A DNA stretch of 64,000 nucleotides from Paractinoplanes polyasparticus (GCF_019710575.1 NZ_JAHWFK010000013.1:1-64000), one strand, 5' to 3'. Counted from the stretch's first letter, positions 46,424 through 56,101 are shown. Notes: generated by a model not told the origin, from the letters alone. Numbers and translations: made by a program.

Positions 46424-47674
46424 TCAGGGCGTGTGGTCGGCCAGCAGCGCCACCCGGTAGCCCAGGTCACGCAGGCTGCTGATCAGCGCGGCCGAGTGGT
46501 CCGGGCCGCGGGTCTCGACCGAGAGCGCGACCTCGGCCTCGCCGAAGCTGAGCCGCGGGCTCTGCCGCGAGTGGGCCACGTCGACCACGTTGGCCCGCTG
46601 GGCGGCGATCTGCCCCAGCAGCCGCGCCAACTCGCCCGGCCGGTCGGTGCAGCGCACCGCGAGCCGCAGGAAGCGGCCGGCCGAGGCCAGCCCGTGCTCG
46701 ATCACGCGCATCAGCAGCATCGGGTCGATGTTGCCGCCGGACAGGATCGCCACCGCCGGGCCGTCCTCGAGCGGGGCGTACGCGCCGGTCAGCAGGGCCG
46801 CCACACCGGCCGCCCCGGCCGGCTCGACCACCGTCTTGTGCCGTTCCAGCAGCACCAGCAGCGCCGCCGACAGATCCTCGTCGCTGACCGTCACGATCTC
46901 GTCGACGAGCTTGCTGACGTGCGCGAACGTGAGCTCCCCGGGCCGCAGCACGTTGATGCCGTCGGCGATCGTGACGCCCCGCGCCAGCTTCTGCGGCGAG
47001 CCGGCGGCCAGCGAGGGCGGGAACGCCGCGGCGCCGCTCGCCTGCACCCCGACAACCCGGATCTGCGGCCGCAACGCCTTGGCCGCGACGGCCACGCCCG
47101 AGATCAGCCCGCCGCCGCCGACCGCGGTGATGATCGTGGTCACCTCGGGGCACTGCTCGAGGATCTCGAGGCCCACGGTGCCCTGACCGGCGATGACATC
47201 CGGGTGGTCGAAGGGATGGATCAGCACGGCGCCGGTGCGGTCGGCGAAGTCGCGCGCCGCCTCCAGCGAGTCGTCGACGGCCGTGCCCGCGTACTCGATC
47301 GCGGCGCCGTAGTTCCGGGTCGCGGTGACCTTGGGCAGGGGCGCCCCCTCGGGCATGAACACCGTGGCCCGCGTGCCGAGCAGTTCGGCGGCCAGCGCGA
47401 CACCCTGCGCGTGGTTGCCGGCGCTGGCCGCCACGACCCCGCGGGCCCGCTCGGCGTCGGAGAGCCGGGCGATGCGGGTGTACGCGCCGCGGACCTTGTA
47501 GGAGCCGGCGCGCTGCTGGTTCTCGCACTTGAGCCAGACCGGGGTGCCGGTGATCTCGGAGAGCGGGCGCGACGGGATCAGCGGGGTCTTCTTGGCCACG
47601 CCGGTCAGCAGCTCGCGCGCGGCCTCGATGTCGGCCGGCGCGAGCAGATCGAGCGGGTGGGGAGCACCATTCAT
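46424..47674 (-). CDS. ilvA: threonine ammonia-lyase with ACT domain
   Basis: Protein of 416 residues that deaminates threonine to 2-oxobutanoate with PLP. The PLP Lys is in AGSYKVRGAY; SAGNHAQGVA and the Gly-rich AVGGGGLISG follow. A C-terminal ACT domain (FLRLAVRCTDRPGELARLLGQI) gives feedback control. Length matches the short (TdcB-like) ACT form, so biosynthetic or catabolic use is not decided. Confidence 0.93.
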   Translation of the reverse strand: MNGAPHPLDLLAPADIEAARELLTGVAKKTPLIPSRPLSEITGTPVWLKCENQQRAGSYKVRGAYTRIARLSDAERARGVVAASAGNHAQGVALAAELLGTRATVFMPEGAPLPKVTATRNYGAAIEYAGTAVDDSLEAARDFADRTGAVLIHPFDHPDVIAGQGTVGLEILEQCPEVTTIITAVGGGGLISGVAVAAKALRPQIRVVGVQASGAAAFPPSLAAGSPQKLARGVTIADGINVLRPGELTFAHVSKLVDEIVTVSDEDLSAALLVLLERHKTVVEPAGAAGVAALLTGAYAPLEDGPAVAILSGGNIDPMLLMRVIEHGLASAGRFLRLAVRCTDRPGELARLLGQIAAQRANVVDVAHSRQSPRLSFGEAEVALSVETRGPDHSAALISSLRDLGYRVALLADHTP

Positions 47675-47705
47675 TCCCCGAATGCTGCCACTTCGCCGGC
47701 GCCTG

Positions 47706-49067
47706 CTACACGAAGGCGACCCGCTGCCAGGGATTGAGAACCTCGAACTGGCCGGCCACGGCCAGGAGCAGGGCTTCCGAGTCGGGCGGGCCGACCAGCT
47801 GGATGCCCAGGGGCAGGCCGTCGGGCCGGGTGCCGACCGGGACGACGATGGCGGGGAGCCCGGCGACGTTCCAGGGGGCGGCGTACGGGGCGTACCTCAT
47901 GCTGGCCGACATGTTCCCCCGCCACGACCCGCCCGCGTGGCCCTCGGCGAGCGGCGGCGCGCCGGCCAGGGCCGGGGTGAGCAACAGGTCGAGCGAGTTG
48001 TCGGCGAAGAACCGGATCGCCGCCTCGCGATAGGCGTCCCGCTGCGACTGGCGCACCAGGCCGGCCCGCAGGGCCCACTTGCCGAGGCGGATGTGCTGCC
48101 GGGTGCGTGGCTGGAGCTGGGTCAGCTGGTAGTCGGCGGACTCGCGGTAGGCCGACGCGAACCAGGTGGCCAGGGTGCCGATGCCCAGCGTCTGCGGGTA
48201 CGGCGGGTTGGCCGCGACCGTGTCGTGCCCGGCCTGCACCAGCAGCTTCGAGGCCGCGGTGACGGCCGAGGCGTTGGGCTCGTCGGGCCGTACGCCCGCC
48301 AGCGGTGACTTCACCGAGACCCCGACCCGCAGACGGCTCGGCTCGACCAGCTTGATCGGATCGCGACCGGCCAGCACCGAGAAGCCCAGCACGGCATCCG
48401 AGACCGTGGTGGTCAGCACGCCGTTCTCGACCAGCCCGTACCAGTTGGTGATGCCCAGGTCGGACGGGACGACGCCGCGCCCGGGCTTCAGGCCGACCAG
48501 CCCGCAGCAGGCCGCGGGGATTCGGATCGAGCCGAGCCCGTCGTTGCACTGGGCGATCGGCACCAGCCCGGCCGCCACCGCAGCCGCCGCCCCGCCGGAG
48601 GAGCCGCCCGGCGTACGGTCGCGGTCCCAGGGGTTGCGGGTGACACCCTCGCCCTCGTCGGTGACCGCCCACAGGCCCATCTCGGGCATGCGCGTGGTGC
48701 CGACCACGATCGCCCCGGCGCCGCGCAGCCGCCGGACCACCTCGTGGTCGTCCTCGGCCACCTCGGGCGTACGCGCCGCGGCCGAGCCGTTCCAGGTCGG
48801 CAGGCCGGCGACGGCGGTGTTCTCCTTGACCGCGACCGGCACCCCGGCCAGCGGCAGGTTGGCCAGATCCTCCTGGTCGTCGACCTTCTCGGCCTCGGTG
48901 ATGGCCTCGCCGCCCCGGATCACCCGGAAGGCGTCCAGGGTGGGGTCGGTGATCGCGATCTGCTCCAGGTGGTCGGCCACGACCTGGGTGGCGGTCGCGT
49001 CACCGCGCCGCACCGCACGGGAGATCTGCTTGGCTGTCGCGCCTACCCAGGTCGTACCGTCGCTCAT
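47706..49067 (-). CDS. amidase signature family protein
   Basis: Protein of 453 residues of the amidase signature family. The catalytic Lys is in PVAVKENTAV and the cis-Ser/nucleophile region is TPGGSSGGAAAAVAAGL and LGSIRIPAACCGLVGLKP, where the usual DGGGS reads DGLGS. Substrate is unknown. GGAGAGGC precedes ATG 49067. metB lies 16 bases upstream on the same strand and the pair may be co-transcribed. Confidence 0.9.
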   Translation of the reverse strand: MSDGTTWVGATAKQISRAVRRGDATATQVVADHLEQIAITDPTLDAFRVIRGGEAITEAEKVDDQEDLANLPLAGVPVAVKENTAVAGLPTWNGSAAARTPEVAEDDHEVVRRLRGAGAIVVGTTRMPEMGLWAVTDEGEGVTRNPWDRDRTPGGSSGGAAAAVAAGLVPIAQCNDGLGSIRIPAACCGLVGLKPGRGVVPSDLGITNWYGLVENGVLTTTVSDAVLGFSVLAGRDPIKLVEPSRLRVGVSVKSPLAGVRPDEPNASAVTAASKLLVQAGHDTVAANPPYPQTLGIGTLATWFASAYRESADYQLTQLQPRTRQHIRLGKWALRAGLVRQSQRDAYREAAIRFFADNSLDLLLTPALAGAPPLAEGHAGGSWRGNMSASMRYAPYAAPWNVAGLPAIVVPVGTRPDGLPLGIQLVGPPDSEALLLAVAGQFEVLNPWQRVAFV

Positions 49068-49083
49068 TGCCTCTCCGTTTACC

Positions 49084-50235
49084 TCAGCCCAATGCCTGCT
49101 CCAGGTCGGCGAGCAGATCGTCAACGGTTTCGATGCCGACAGACAGTCGCACGAGATCGGCGGGGACTTCAAGCGCCGAACCCGCAGCGGACAGGTGTGT
49201 CATCTGGCCGGGGTGCTCGATGAGCGACTCGATCCCGCCCAGCGACTCCGCGAGCACGAAGAGCTTTGTCCGGTTGCAGACGTCGATGGCCTTTTCCTGG
49301 CCGCCGGCCGCGCGGAACGACACCATGCCGCCGAAGCGCTGCATCTGCTTGGCCGCGACCTCGTGGCCGGGGTGCGTCTCGAGGCCCGGATAGAGCACCT
49401 CGGTGACGGCCGGGTGCTCACGGAGGAACCCGACGATGCGCTCGGCGTTGTCGCAGTGCCTTTCCATCCGTACGCCCAGGGTCTTGATGCCTCGCAGCGT
49501 GAGCCACGCGTCGAAGGGCCCGTTGACCGCGCCCATCGCGTTCTGGTGGAAGGCCAGCTGCTCGCCGAGCTCGTCGTTCGCGGTGACCAGCGCGCCGCCG
49601 ACCACATCGGAGTGCCCGCCCAGGTACTTCGTGGTCGAGTGCACGATCACGTCGGCGCCCAGGGCGAGCGGCTGCTGCAGGTAGGGCGAGGCGAACGTGT
49701 TGTCGACCACGAGCATGGCGTCGTACTCGTGGGCCAGGCCGGCCAGCGCCGCGATGTCGGCGATGTTGAGCAGCGGGTTCGTCGGCGTCTCGGCCCAGAT
49801 GAGCTTGGTCACGCCGGGCCGGAAAGCGGCTCGCACCTGGTCGAGGTCGTCGAGGGCGACGGCCGTCCAGTCCAGACCCCAGTTCTCGGCCACCTTCGAG
49901 AAGAGGCGATACGTTCCCCCGTACGCGTCATCGGGGATCACCACGTGGTCACCGGGCCGGCACACCGCGCGCAGCAGCGTGTCCTCGGCCGCGAGACCGC
50001 TCGCGAAGGCGAGGCCGCGGCGGCCGCCCTCGATCGCGGCCAGGCACTCCTGGAGGGCGTCGCGGGTGGGGTTGCCGGAGCGGCTGTATTCGTAGCCGAG
50101 CCGGGGCGCGCCGACGGCGTCCTGGGCGTACGTGCTCGTCTGGTAGATCGGAGGCACGACCGCACCGGTCCGGGGGTCCGGATCCTGGCCGGCGTGGATG
50201 GCGAGGGTGTCGAACCCGTAGTCGTTAGCCGTCAT
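49084..50235 (-). CDS. metB: cystathionine gamma-synthase/lyase (Cys/Met metabolism PLP enzyme)
   Basis: Protein of 383 residues. YEYSRSGNPTRDALQ, the PLP Lys in HSTTKYLGGHSDVVGG and the C-terminal VRLSVGIETVDDLLADLEQAL are family hallmarks. It joins homoserine ester and Cys, or splits cystathionine; sequence alone does not separate the two, although a cbs gene is present in this window, which would supply cystathionine. It is divergent from the HIT gene by 24 bases. Confidence 0.9.
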   Translation of the reverse strand: MTANDYGFDTLAIHAGQDPDPRTGAVVPPIYQTSTYAQDAVGAPRLGYEYSRSGNPTRDALQECLAAIEGGRRGLAFASGLAAEDTLLRAVCRPGDHVVIPDDAYGGTYRLFSKVAENWGLDWTAVALDDLDQVRAAFRPGVTKLIWAETPTNPLLNIADIAALAGLAHEYDAMLVVDNTFASPYLQQPLALGADVIVHSTTKYLGGHSDVVGGALVTANDELGEQLAFHQNAMGAVNGPFDAWLTLRGIKTLGVRMERHCDNAERIVGFLREHPAVTEVLYPGLETHPGHEVAAKQMQRFGGMVSFRAAGGQEKAIDVCNRTKLFVLAESLGGIESLIEHPGQMTHLSAAGSALEVPADLVRLSVGIETVDDLLADLEQALG

Positions 50236-50259
50236 GCTCGGCAAGGCTAGTCTCACCTG

Positions 50260-50673
50260 GTGGCATCCTGCGTCTTCTGCGACATCGTGGCGGGCTCGGT
50301 GCCCGCTTTCAAGGTCATCGACTCGCCGGACGGGGTCGGGTTCCTCGACACCCGGCCGGTGTTCAAGGGCCACGTGCTGATCGTTCCGCGCGCCCACGTG
50401 GTGACGTTGCCCGACCTTCCGGCCGCGGATCTGCCCGGATTCTTCGGGCTTGTGCAGCGGGTGGCCGCCGCGGTTCCGGCAGCCCTGGGGGCGCAGGGGA
50501 CATTCGTGGCGAACAACAACGTCGTCTCGCAGTCGGTGGCCCATCTGCACTTCCACGTCGTGCCGCGGACCAAGGGCGACGGTTTGCGGGGCTTCTTCTG
50601 GCCGCGACACAAGTACGCGAGCGACGACGAGGCGTCGTCGTTTGCTTCGCGCATCGCGAAAGAACTCGGGTAA
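50260..50673 (+). CDS. HIT-family hydrolase
   Basis: Protein of 137 residues with the start ASCVFCDIVAG, and the triad SVAHLHFHVVPR (H-x-H-x-H). HIT proteins hydrolyse nucleotide phosphoramidates or dinucleotides. GTG 50260 is only 24 bases from the divergent metB start, so the promoters overlap. Confidence 0.94.
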   Translation: MASCVFCDIVAGSVPAFKVIDSPDGVGFLDTRPVFKGHVLIVPRAHVVTLPDLPAADLPGFFGLVQRVAAAVPAALGAQGTFVANNNVVSQSVAHLHFHVVPRTKGDGLRGFFWPRHKYASDDEASSFASRIAKELG

Positions 50674-50721
50674 GGAAGCGGCCGCCCCCGGCGTTACACC
50701 AGGCGGATGAAGGGAGTGACC

Positions 50722-51381
<660 letters not shown>

Positions 51382-51442
51382 CCTCCGGCAACGGACGGGC
51401 ATCCGCATCGGGTGCCCGTCTCGTGCGACGATGGTCGGGTCG

Positions 51443-51497
51443 CCGCGCGCGGGAGGAACGCTTCCCGGAACTCCGCGGACCGGGTCCAGGACCGTCG
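51443..51497 (+). repeat. direct repeat copy A (see 52876-52930)
   Basis: About 50 bases with core GGGAGGAACGCTTCC, then CGGAACTCC and TCCAGGACCGT are shared with the copy at 52876-52930. Copy A has lost single bases. The two copies lie on either side of the dehydrogenase gene. The rest of 51382-51660 holds no gene I can support. Confidence 0.75.
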
Positions 51498-51660
51498 CCC
51501 TCGATCACGCTGTCGTTCGCCGGGTCGACCAGCCGGTACCACCAGAAGCGCGCCGTCCGGCATGAGTTGCCAGATCGGGCCGGATCGCCGGGCCCGCCTC
51601 GATCCGCACGCTCATGCCGGCTCGGCTGACCGGCCAGAGATGAGGCCTCGGCGCCTGCCC

Positions 51661-52740
51661 TCAAAGGCTGGCCAGCTGCTCGGCGGTCAGGTCGTCGAGT
51701 CCCAAAGAGCTCATCGTGCGGGCTCCTTCCGCACGGAGGTCGCGTGCGAGGACGACAGAGGTGATCCCGATGATCGCGTCCATCGTCGGGGTGGGCACCG
51801 CGAGTCGGCGCGCCAGGTCGGTGAAGAAGACCAGGCTGTAGCCGACGTCTTCGGTGAGGTACCGCGAGTCGATGGCAGTCGGGGCCTTGATGCCGCGAAA
51901 GCCGGGCGCGCGGGAGTACCCGGTCGTGTAGTTGCTCTCGGTCATGTAGCCCTGCTCCACACCGATATCCGGCTCGGACAGGATCGTCACGCCGAGCGCC
52001 GTCGCGATGGCGAGACGCTCAGTGTCGACAGCCTCCATCAGACGGCCCGCAGCCGGGGTGACACCTTCCTCGTAGAAGAGGAAGTCGCCACCGGTCCGCT
52101 CCAGCAGGGCGGCGTTCATGAGCGTCACCGCGGGGTGGATGACGGGGTTGCCGTTCTGCAGAGACGTCTGGAGGACCGTGGCCGCCTCGGTGGCCGAGGG
52201 ATAGACCTGCCTGAGGATCTCCAGCAGTTTGCCGTTGCCCGACCGAGGGACGGCCGCGGCGAAGAGGCCCGTGTCGAATTTGTGGAATACGTGGACGTTG
52301 CCCTGGCCGTCGGCCCGGCACGCGTACGGAAGGGTGCTGGTCTCCCCGACGATGATGTTGTCGTCGTGCACCGCCAAACCCGCGGCTCGCTTGAAGGCGA
52401 GGGCACCGCCGCAGGATCCGGGACAGATCACCACGGTCATCCCGGTACGCAGGTGAGGTGCGAGGTCACGGCCGAAGGGCTCGGTGGCGAACGCGGGCCC
52501 GACCACGAAGACGATCTCGGCGCCCTCCATGGCGGCTTCGATGTCCGTACCGGCGTACGCAACCGGGGCGAAGCCCTCAAGCCGTCCCTGGCTCGTTATG
52601 CCGCCCTTTACCCCGACTGCCTCGATGTTCTCGTGAGCGTGTTCGGCTCGGGAGTACAGCGAGACCCGGTGGCCTTGCTGAGCACAGTCGAAGGCGACAG
52701 CCATGCCTCCGTTGCCGGAACCGATAACGGTGACGTTCAT
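51661..52740 (-). CDS. NAD/NADP octopine/nopaline dehydrogenase-family protein
   Basis: Protein of 359 residues. N-terminal Rossmann fold VTVIGSGNGGMAVAFDCAQQGHRVSLYSR; the C-terminal opine dehydrogenase domain has PVIHPAVTLMNAALLE. These enzymes reductively join an amino acid and a keto acid or reduce related imines. GGGAG lies five bases before ATG 52740. No gene for a partner such as a nicotianamine-like synthase is nearby. It is flanked by direct repeats and by low-GC remnants. Confidence 0.88.
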   Translation of the reverse strand: MNVTVIGSGNGGMAVAFDCAQQGHRVSLYSRAEHAHENIEAVGVKGGITSQGRLEGFAPVAYAGTDIEAAMEGAEIVFVVGPAFATEPFGRDLAPHLRTGMTVVICPGSCGGALAFKRAAGLAVHDDNIIVGETSTLPYACRADGQGNVHVFHKFDTGLFAAAVPRSGNGKLLEILRQVYPSATEAATVLQTSLQNGNPVIHPAVTLMNAALLERTGGDFLFYEEGVTPAAGRLMEAVDTERLAIATALGVTILSEPDIGVEQGYMTESNYTTGYSRAPGFRGIKAPTAIDSRYLTEDVGYSLVFFTDLARRLAVPTPTMDAIIGITSVVLARDLRAEGARTMSSLGLDDLTAEQLASL

Positions 52741-52875
52741 GGTCGCTCCCAATCCTGCGGCGTCATGGCAGACGCCGGCGGATTCAATCGGTGGAAGTGT
52801 TCCTCGACAAATTCGGCGAAATCTCGGAGGTTATTCCCATCGAAGACCTTACGCGGTCGATTGCCAGCCGAGTTG
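52737..52875 (-). other. low-GC gene remnant upstream of the dehydrogenase
   Basis: A minus-strand frame reads KVFDGNNLRDFAEFVEEHF then HRLNPPASAMTPQDWERP and stops at TGA 52737-52739, overlapping the dehydrogenase ATG. It looks like the end of a real gene with coupled stop/start, but no start codon is found before it meets repeat copy B. GC is near 55%. Possibly a truncated gene. Confidence 0.35.
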
Positions 52876-52930
52876 CACCGCGCGTGGGAGGAACGCTTCC
52901 CCGGAACTCCTGCGGACGATCCAGGACCGT
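52876..52930 (+). repeat. direct repeat copy B (see 51443-51497)
   Basis: Better-preserved copy. In one frame it reads ELHRAWEERFPGTPADDPGPF, which looks like coding sequence; copy A carries frameshifts. Distance between copies is about 1.43 kb. Confidence 0.75.
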
Positions 52931-53045
52931 TCCGCGCCCGGCAACTGCCGGGGGCTGTTTTCACGCCTCGGAGTGTAAAAGATCGACATGTCCCGACATC
53001 GTTCGCACACTGGGAAGGGTCAGCGGTGGTGCGGGAGGTGAAGCC

Positions 53046-53375
53046 ATGCCGATTTTCTACAACGACGAGGAGCGGCGCGCCTGGAGTCTTGCCGAGTCGC
53101 TTGCCGAGCAGGCGGAGGAGTCGATGCGCGAGGCGGAAGCGGCGCTCGAGACCTGGAAGACCGGCAAGGAGATGAACCGGCTGCGCTGCATCCGCAAGGG
53201 GATCAGCGAGTCCGACGCGGAGATCCGCTGGTCGGCCTCGACCAATGCGAAGAATGCCATTACCAACAACGGCTTCTACGTCGGGCTGGCCACCATGTAT
53301 TACGGGGCTGCCTCGGCCCATTACTCGCGTGCGCTCTATCTGCGCAGCCTGGGCGGGCGCCCGATGGCGGCCTAA
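53046..53375 (+). CDS. small helical protein of unknown function
   Basis: Protein of 109 residues, mainly helical (LAESLAEQAEESMREAEAALETW) with a C-terminal amphipathic part (NGFYVGLATMYYGAASAHYSRALYL). GGAGG seven bases before ATG 53046 supports translation. No family is recognised. Its stop overlaps that of the convergent small exported-protein gene by four bases. Confidence 0.7.
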   Translation: MPIFYNDEERRAWSLAESLAEQAEESMREAEAALETWKTGKEMNRLRCIRKGISESDAEIRWSASTNAKNAITNNGFYVGLATMYYGAASAHYSRALYLRSLGGRPMAA

Positions 53376-53545
53376 TTCTTGTCGTCGTCGGGGGCCGACT
53401 GGGACTGTCCGGCGGGCTGCGCCGGCGGCGAGGACGACGACGGGGCAGCGGCGGCGGGCCCCGCCAGCGCGAGGCCGAGCACTGCGCCGGCGCTGATCAG
53501 GCCGAGGCCGGCCAGCGAGACGGGCCGGCGTTCTGACTTCTCCAT
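53372..53545 (-). CDS. possible short exported peptide
   Basis: Frame of 57 residues with a signal-like hydrophobic stretch (LAGLGLISAGAVLGLALAGPAAAAP) and a Ser/Pro/Gln-rich acidic tail ending DDDKN. No clear ribosome site precedes ATG 53545. Its stop shares four bases with the stop of the gene at 53046. Plausible but unproven. Confidence 0.5.
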   Translation of the reverse strand: MEKSERRPVSLAGLGLISAGAVLGLALAGPAAAAPSSSSPPAQPAGQSQSAPDDDKN

Positions 53546-53607
53546 GGGACCACGGTGCCAGCGGTATCTGTGGTCCGGCTGTGCACAACCTGCCAAGAAC
53601 TTGGCCT

Positions 53608-53632
53608 GTATGAAGGTCACCCGTTCGGGCAG
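53608..53632 (+). promoter_or_regulatory. promoter box of the CYTH-CHAD gene
   Basis: GTATGA-N13-GGGCAG contains GGTCACCCGTTC (53615-53626), identical to the box before ppk2 (55086-55097). The pattern GNNTNN-N13/14-GGGyAG is like stress-sigma (SigB-type) promoters. The ATG follows nine bases after GGGCAG with no ribosome site, so the mRNA may be leaderless. Confidence 0.5.
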
Positions 53633-53641
53633 TATTAACGC

Positions 53642-55060
53642 ATGGAGATCGCCACCGAAACAGAGCGTAAATACGACGTGCCCGCCGAGTTTCGGCTTCC
53701 CGATCTGACCGGCAAGGCCGGCATCAGCAGCACCGACGGCGCCGAGACGCACGACCTCGACGCCACCTACTTCGATACCGACGACTTCGCCCTCATGCGC
53801 CACCGCCGCACGCTCCGGCGGCGCACCGGCGGCGGCGATGCCGGCTGGCATCTGAAGACGCCCGGTGACGGCGCGAACCGCACCGAGCACCGCCTTCCCC
53901 TCAACGGCAGGCCCGAAACCGTTCCGGACGAGCTGATCGGCCAGGTCCGCGCCATCGTGCGCCGTCAGGGGCTGCGGCCGATCGCTCGCCTGCGCACCCA
54001 TCGGGTCGAGACTCCGCTGCGCGACGCCGACGGCAACACGCTCGCCCTCGTCGCGCAGGATCAGGTGACCGCAGAGACCGACGGGCGCGAGCAGCGCTGG
54101 CAGGAGGTCGAGGTCGAGCTGGTCGACGGCAGCCCCAAGCTGCTCGCCGCCGTCGAGAAGGTGCTGTTCAAGGCGGGCGCCACCCCGGCCGAGGGCCCGT
54201 CCAAGGTCTCGCGCGCCGTCGGCGGCCAGCCCGAGCCGGCCGCGCCGAAGAAGGCCAAGAGCCCGGTTCTTCAGTACGTGCGGGAGCAGCACGACGCCAT
54301 CACCGGCTACGACCCGGGTGTCCGTCGCGGCGACCCGGAGGCGGTGCACAAGATGCGCGTCGGCACCCGGCGCCTGCGCAGCACCCTGAAGACGTTCAAG
54401 CGCACCTTCCCCGACGCGGCCGACCTCAACGACGAGCTGAAGTGGCTGGCCGACCTGCTGGGCCAGGTGCGCGACGGCCAGGTGCAGGAGGGGAAGCTGC
54501 TGGCCGGGCTGGACGAGGCCGGCGAGCAGTTCCGCCCGGTCGCCGCCCGCATCCGCGAGCATCTCGACGCCCAGGTGGCCGAGGGCCGGGCCGCGCTCGA
54601 CGAAGCGCTCGAGAGCGAGCGCTACCTCACCCTGCTCGACCGCATCGATCAGCTCGCCGCGCAGGAGACGACCGAGGCCGACCCGATCCGGCGGGCCGCC
54701 AAGAGCCTGGCCAAGGCCGACGGGCTGCTCGACGAGGCGCTGGCCCATGGCGAGGACCACGAGCTGCACGACGCCCGTAAGGCCTACAAGCGGGCCCGGT
54801 ACGCGGTCGAGGTCTTCCAGCCCACGGCCGGCAAGCCCGCCAAGAAGCTGGTCGACGCGCTGACCGAGCTGCAGGACGTGCTCGGCGCGCACCAGGATTC
54901 GGTCGTCGCCCGGGAGCTGCTGCACGAGCTGGGGCAGGACAGCTTCTGGTTCGGCGTGCTGTGGGCCCGGCAGGAGCAGGTGGGCCGGGAGACGTACGCC
55001 GAGTTGCCGGTGGTTGTGGAAACTTCGCGCAAGGCTCGCTTCCGCCAGTGGCTGGGCTGA
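53642..55060 (+). CDS. CYTH-CHAD domain protein (triphosphatase and polyphosphate-binding)
   Basis: Protein of 472 residues. The CYTH tunnel domain starts with ETERKY at residues 6-11 (E-x-E-x-K) and continues with LRRRTGGGDAGWHLKTP; it cleaves triphosphates. From about residue 215 a CHAD domain of helices has conserved basic His/Arg (VHKMRVGTRRLRSTLKTF, LHDARKAYKRARYAVEVF) that binds polyphosphate. ppk2 follows on the same strand behind the same promoter box, so both act in polyphosphate metabolism. Confidence 0.93.
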   Translation: MEIATETERKYDVPAEFRLPDLTGKAGISSTDGAETHDLDATYFDTDDFALMRHRRTLRRRTGGGDAGWHLKTPGDGANRTEHRLPLNGRPETVPDELIGQVRAIVRRQGLRPIARLRTHRVETPLRDADGNTLALVAQDQVTAETDGREQRWQEVEVELVDGSPKLLAAVEKVLFKAGATPAEGPSKVSRAVGGQPEPAAPKKAKSPVLQYVREQHDAITGYDPGVRRGDPEAVHKMRVGTRRLRSTLKTFKRTFPDAADLNDELKWLADLLGQVRDGQVQEGKLLAGLDEAGEQFRPVAARIREHLDAQVAEGRAALDEALESERYLTLLDRIDQLAAQETTEADPIRRAAKSLAKADGLLDEALAHGEDHELHDARKAYKRARYAVEVFQPTAGKPAKKLVDALTELQDVLGAHQDSVVARELLHELGQDSFWFGVLWARQEQVGRETYAELPVVVETSRKARFRQWLG

Positions 55061-55078
55061 TTGTTCACCTTCCGGCTC

Positions 55079-55104
55079 GTTGAATGGTCACCCGTTCTGG
55101 GTAG
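55079..55104 (+). promoter_or_regulatory. promoter box of ppk2
   Basis: GTTGAA-N14-GGGTAG with GGTCACCCGTTC at 55086-55097. It has the same layout as the box at 53608. The start codon lies ten bases beyond GGGTAG with no ribosome site. Confidence 0.5.
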
Positions 55105-55114
55105 TAAATGAGCC

Positions 55115-56101
55115 ATGCAGTCCGAGGCGGAGCAGGAACACCAGGAACAGCCGGAACAGCACAACGGTCACCACGAGGACCTCACCACGAGTCCTTACGA
55201 CGGACCGGTCGCGGAGTTGGGCGGCTATCGGGTCGCCGACGATGACGACGACGACCCCGTGCTGCTCAACGCCGACGGCAGCCCGGTCGACACCTGGCGC
55301 GAGGACTACCCGTACGACGAGCGGATGCCCCGCGCCGAGTACGACCACCAGAAGCGCCTGCTCCAGATCGAGCTGCTGAAGCTGCAGAACTGGTGCAAGA
55401 CCACCGGTGAGCGGCTGGTGGTCCTCTTCGAGGGGCGCGACGCGGCCGGCAAGGGCGGCACGATCAAGCGGTTCATGGAGCATCTGAACCCGCGCGGCGC
55501 CTCGGTGATCGCCCTCGAGAAGCCGAACGAGCGCGAGAGCACCCAGTGGTACTACCAGCGCTACATCAAGCACCTGCCGTCCGCCGGCGAGATCGTGCTG
55601 TTCGACCGGTCCTGGTACAACCGGGCCGGCGTCGAGCGGGTCATGGGCTTCTGCACCCGCGCGGAGTATCTGGAGTTCATGCGCCAGACCCCAGAGCTGG
55701 AGCGGATGCTCGTGCGCTCCGGCGTCCACCTGGTGAAGTTCTGGTTCTCGGTGACCCAGGGCGAGCAGCGCACCCGCTTCGCCATCCGGCAGGTCGACCC
55801 CGTGCGGCAGTGGAAGCTCTCCCCCAACGACCTCGCCTCCCTGGACAAGTGGGGGGACTACACCGAGGCCAAGGAGGCGATGTTCTTCTACACCGACACC
55901 GCCGACGCGCCGTGGACCGTGGTGAAGAGCAACGACAAGAAGCGCGCCCGCCTCGAGGCGATGCGGCACGTCCTCAACCGCTTCGACTACGACAACAAGG
56001 ACACCGAGATCGTCGGCACGCCCGATCCGCTGATCGTCGGGCCGGCGTCACTGGCGGTGGAGGGCACCGAGATGTCGCCCCGGGTATTCCCACGTCTGTA
56101 G
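55115..56101 (+). CDS. ppk2: polyphosphate kinase 2
   Basis: Protein of 328 residues. Walker A GRDAAGKGG at 107-115, ALEKPNERESTQWYYQRYI, Walker B/lid FDRSWYNRAGVERVMGFC and QWKLSPNDLASLDKW are those of PPK2. It transfers phosphate between polyphosphate and nucleotides. Single PPK2 domain with a N-terminal acidic extension. Paired by promoter with the CYTH-CHAD gene. Confidence 0.95.
   Translation: MQSEAEQEHQEQPEQHNGHHEDLTTSPYDGPVAELGGYRVADDDDDDPVLLNADGSPVDTWREDYPYDERMPRAEYDHQKRLLQIELLKLQNWCKTTGERLVVLFEGRDAAGKGGTIKRFMEHLNPRGASVIALEKPNERESTQWYYQRYIKHLPSAGEIVLFDRSWYNRAGVERVMGFCTRAEYLEFMRQTPELERMLVRSGVHLVKFWFSVTQGEQRTRFAIRQVDPVRQWKLSPNDLASLDKWGDYTEAKEAMFFYTDTADAPWTVVKSNDKKRARLEAMRHVLNRFDYDNKDTEIVGTPDPLIVGPASLAVEGTEMSPRVFPRL

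Noticed and set aside
50236..50259. Iron box between metB and the HIT gene
   Set aside because: AGGCTAGTCTCACCT matches only about 12 of 19 consensus positions and neither gene is an iron gene.
51412..53175. 587-codon plus-strand frame across the dehydrogenase region
   Set aside because: Most is antisense to the dehydrogenase; only the short copy-B stretch has protein-like sequence and this is reported as a repeat.
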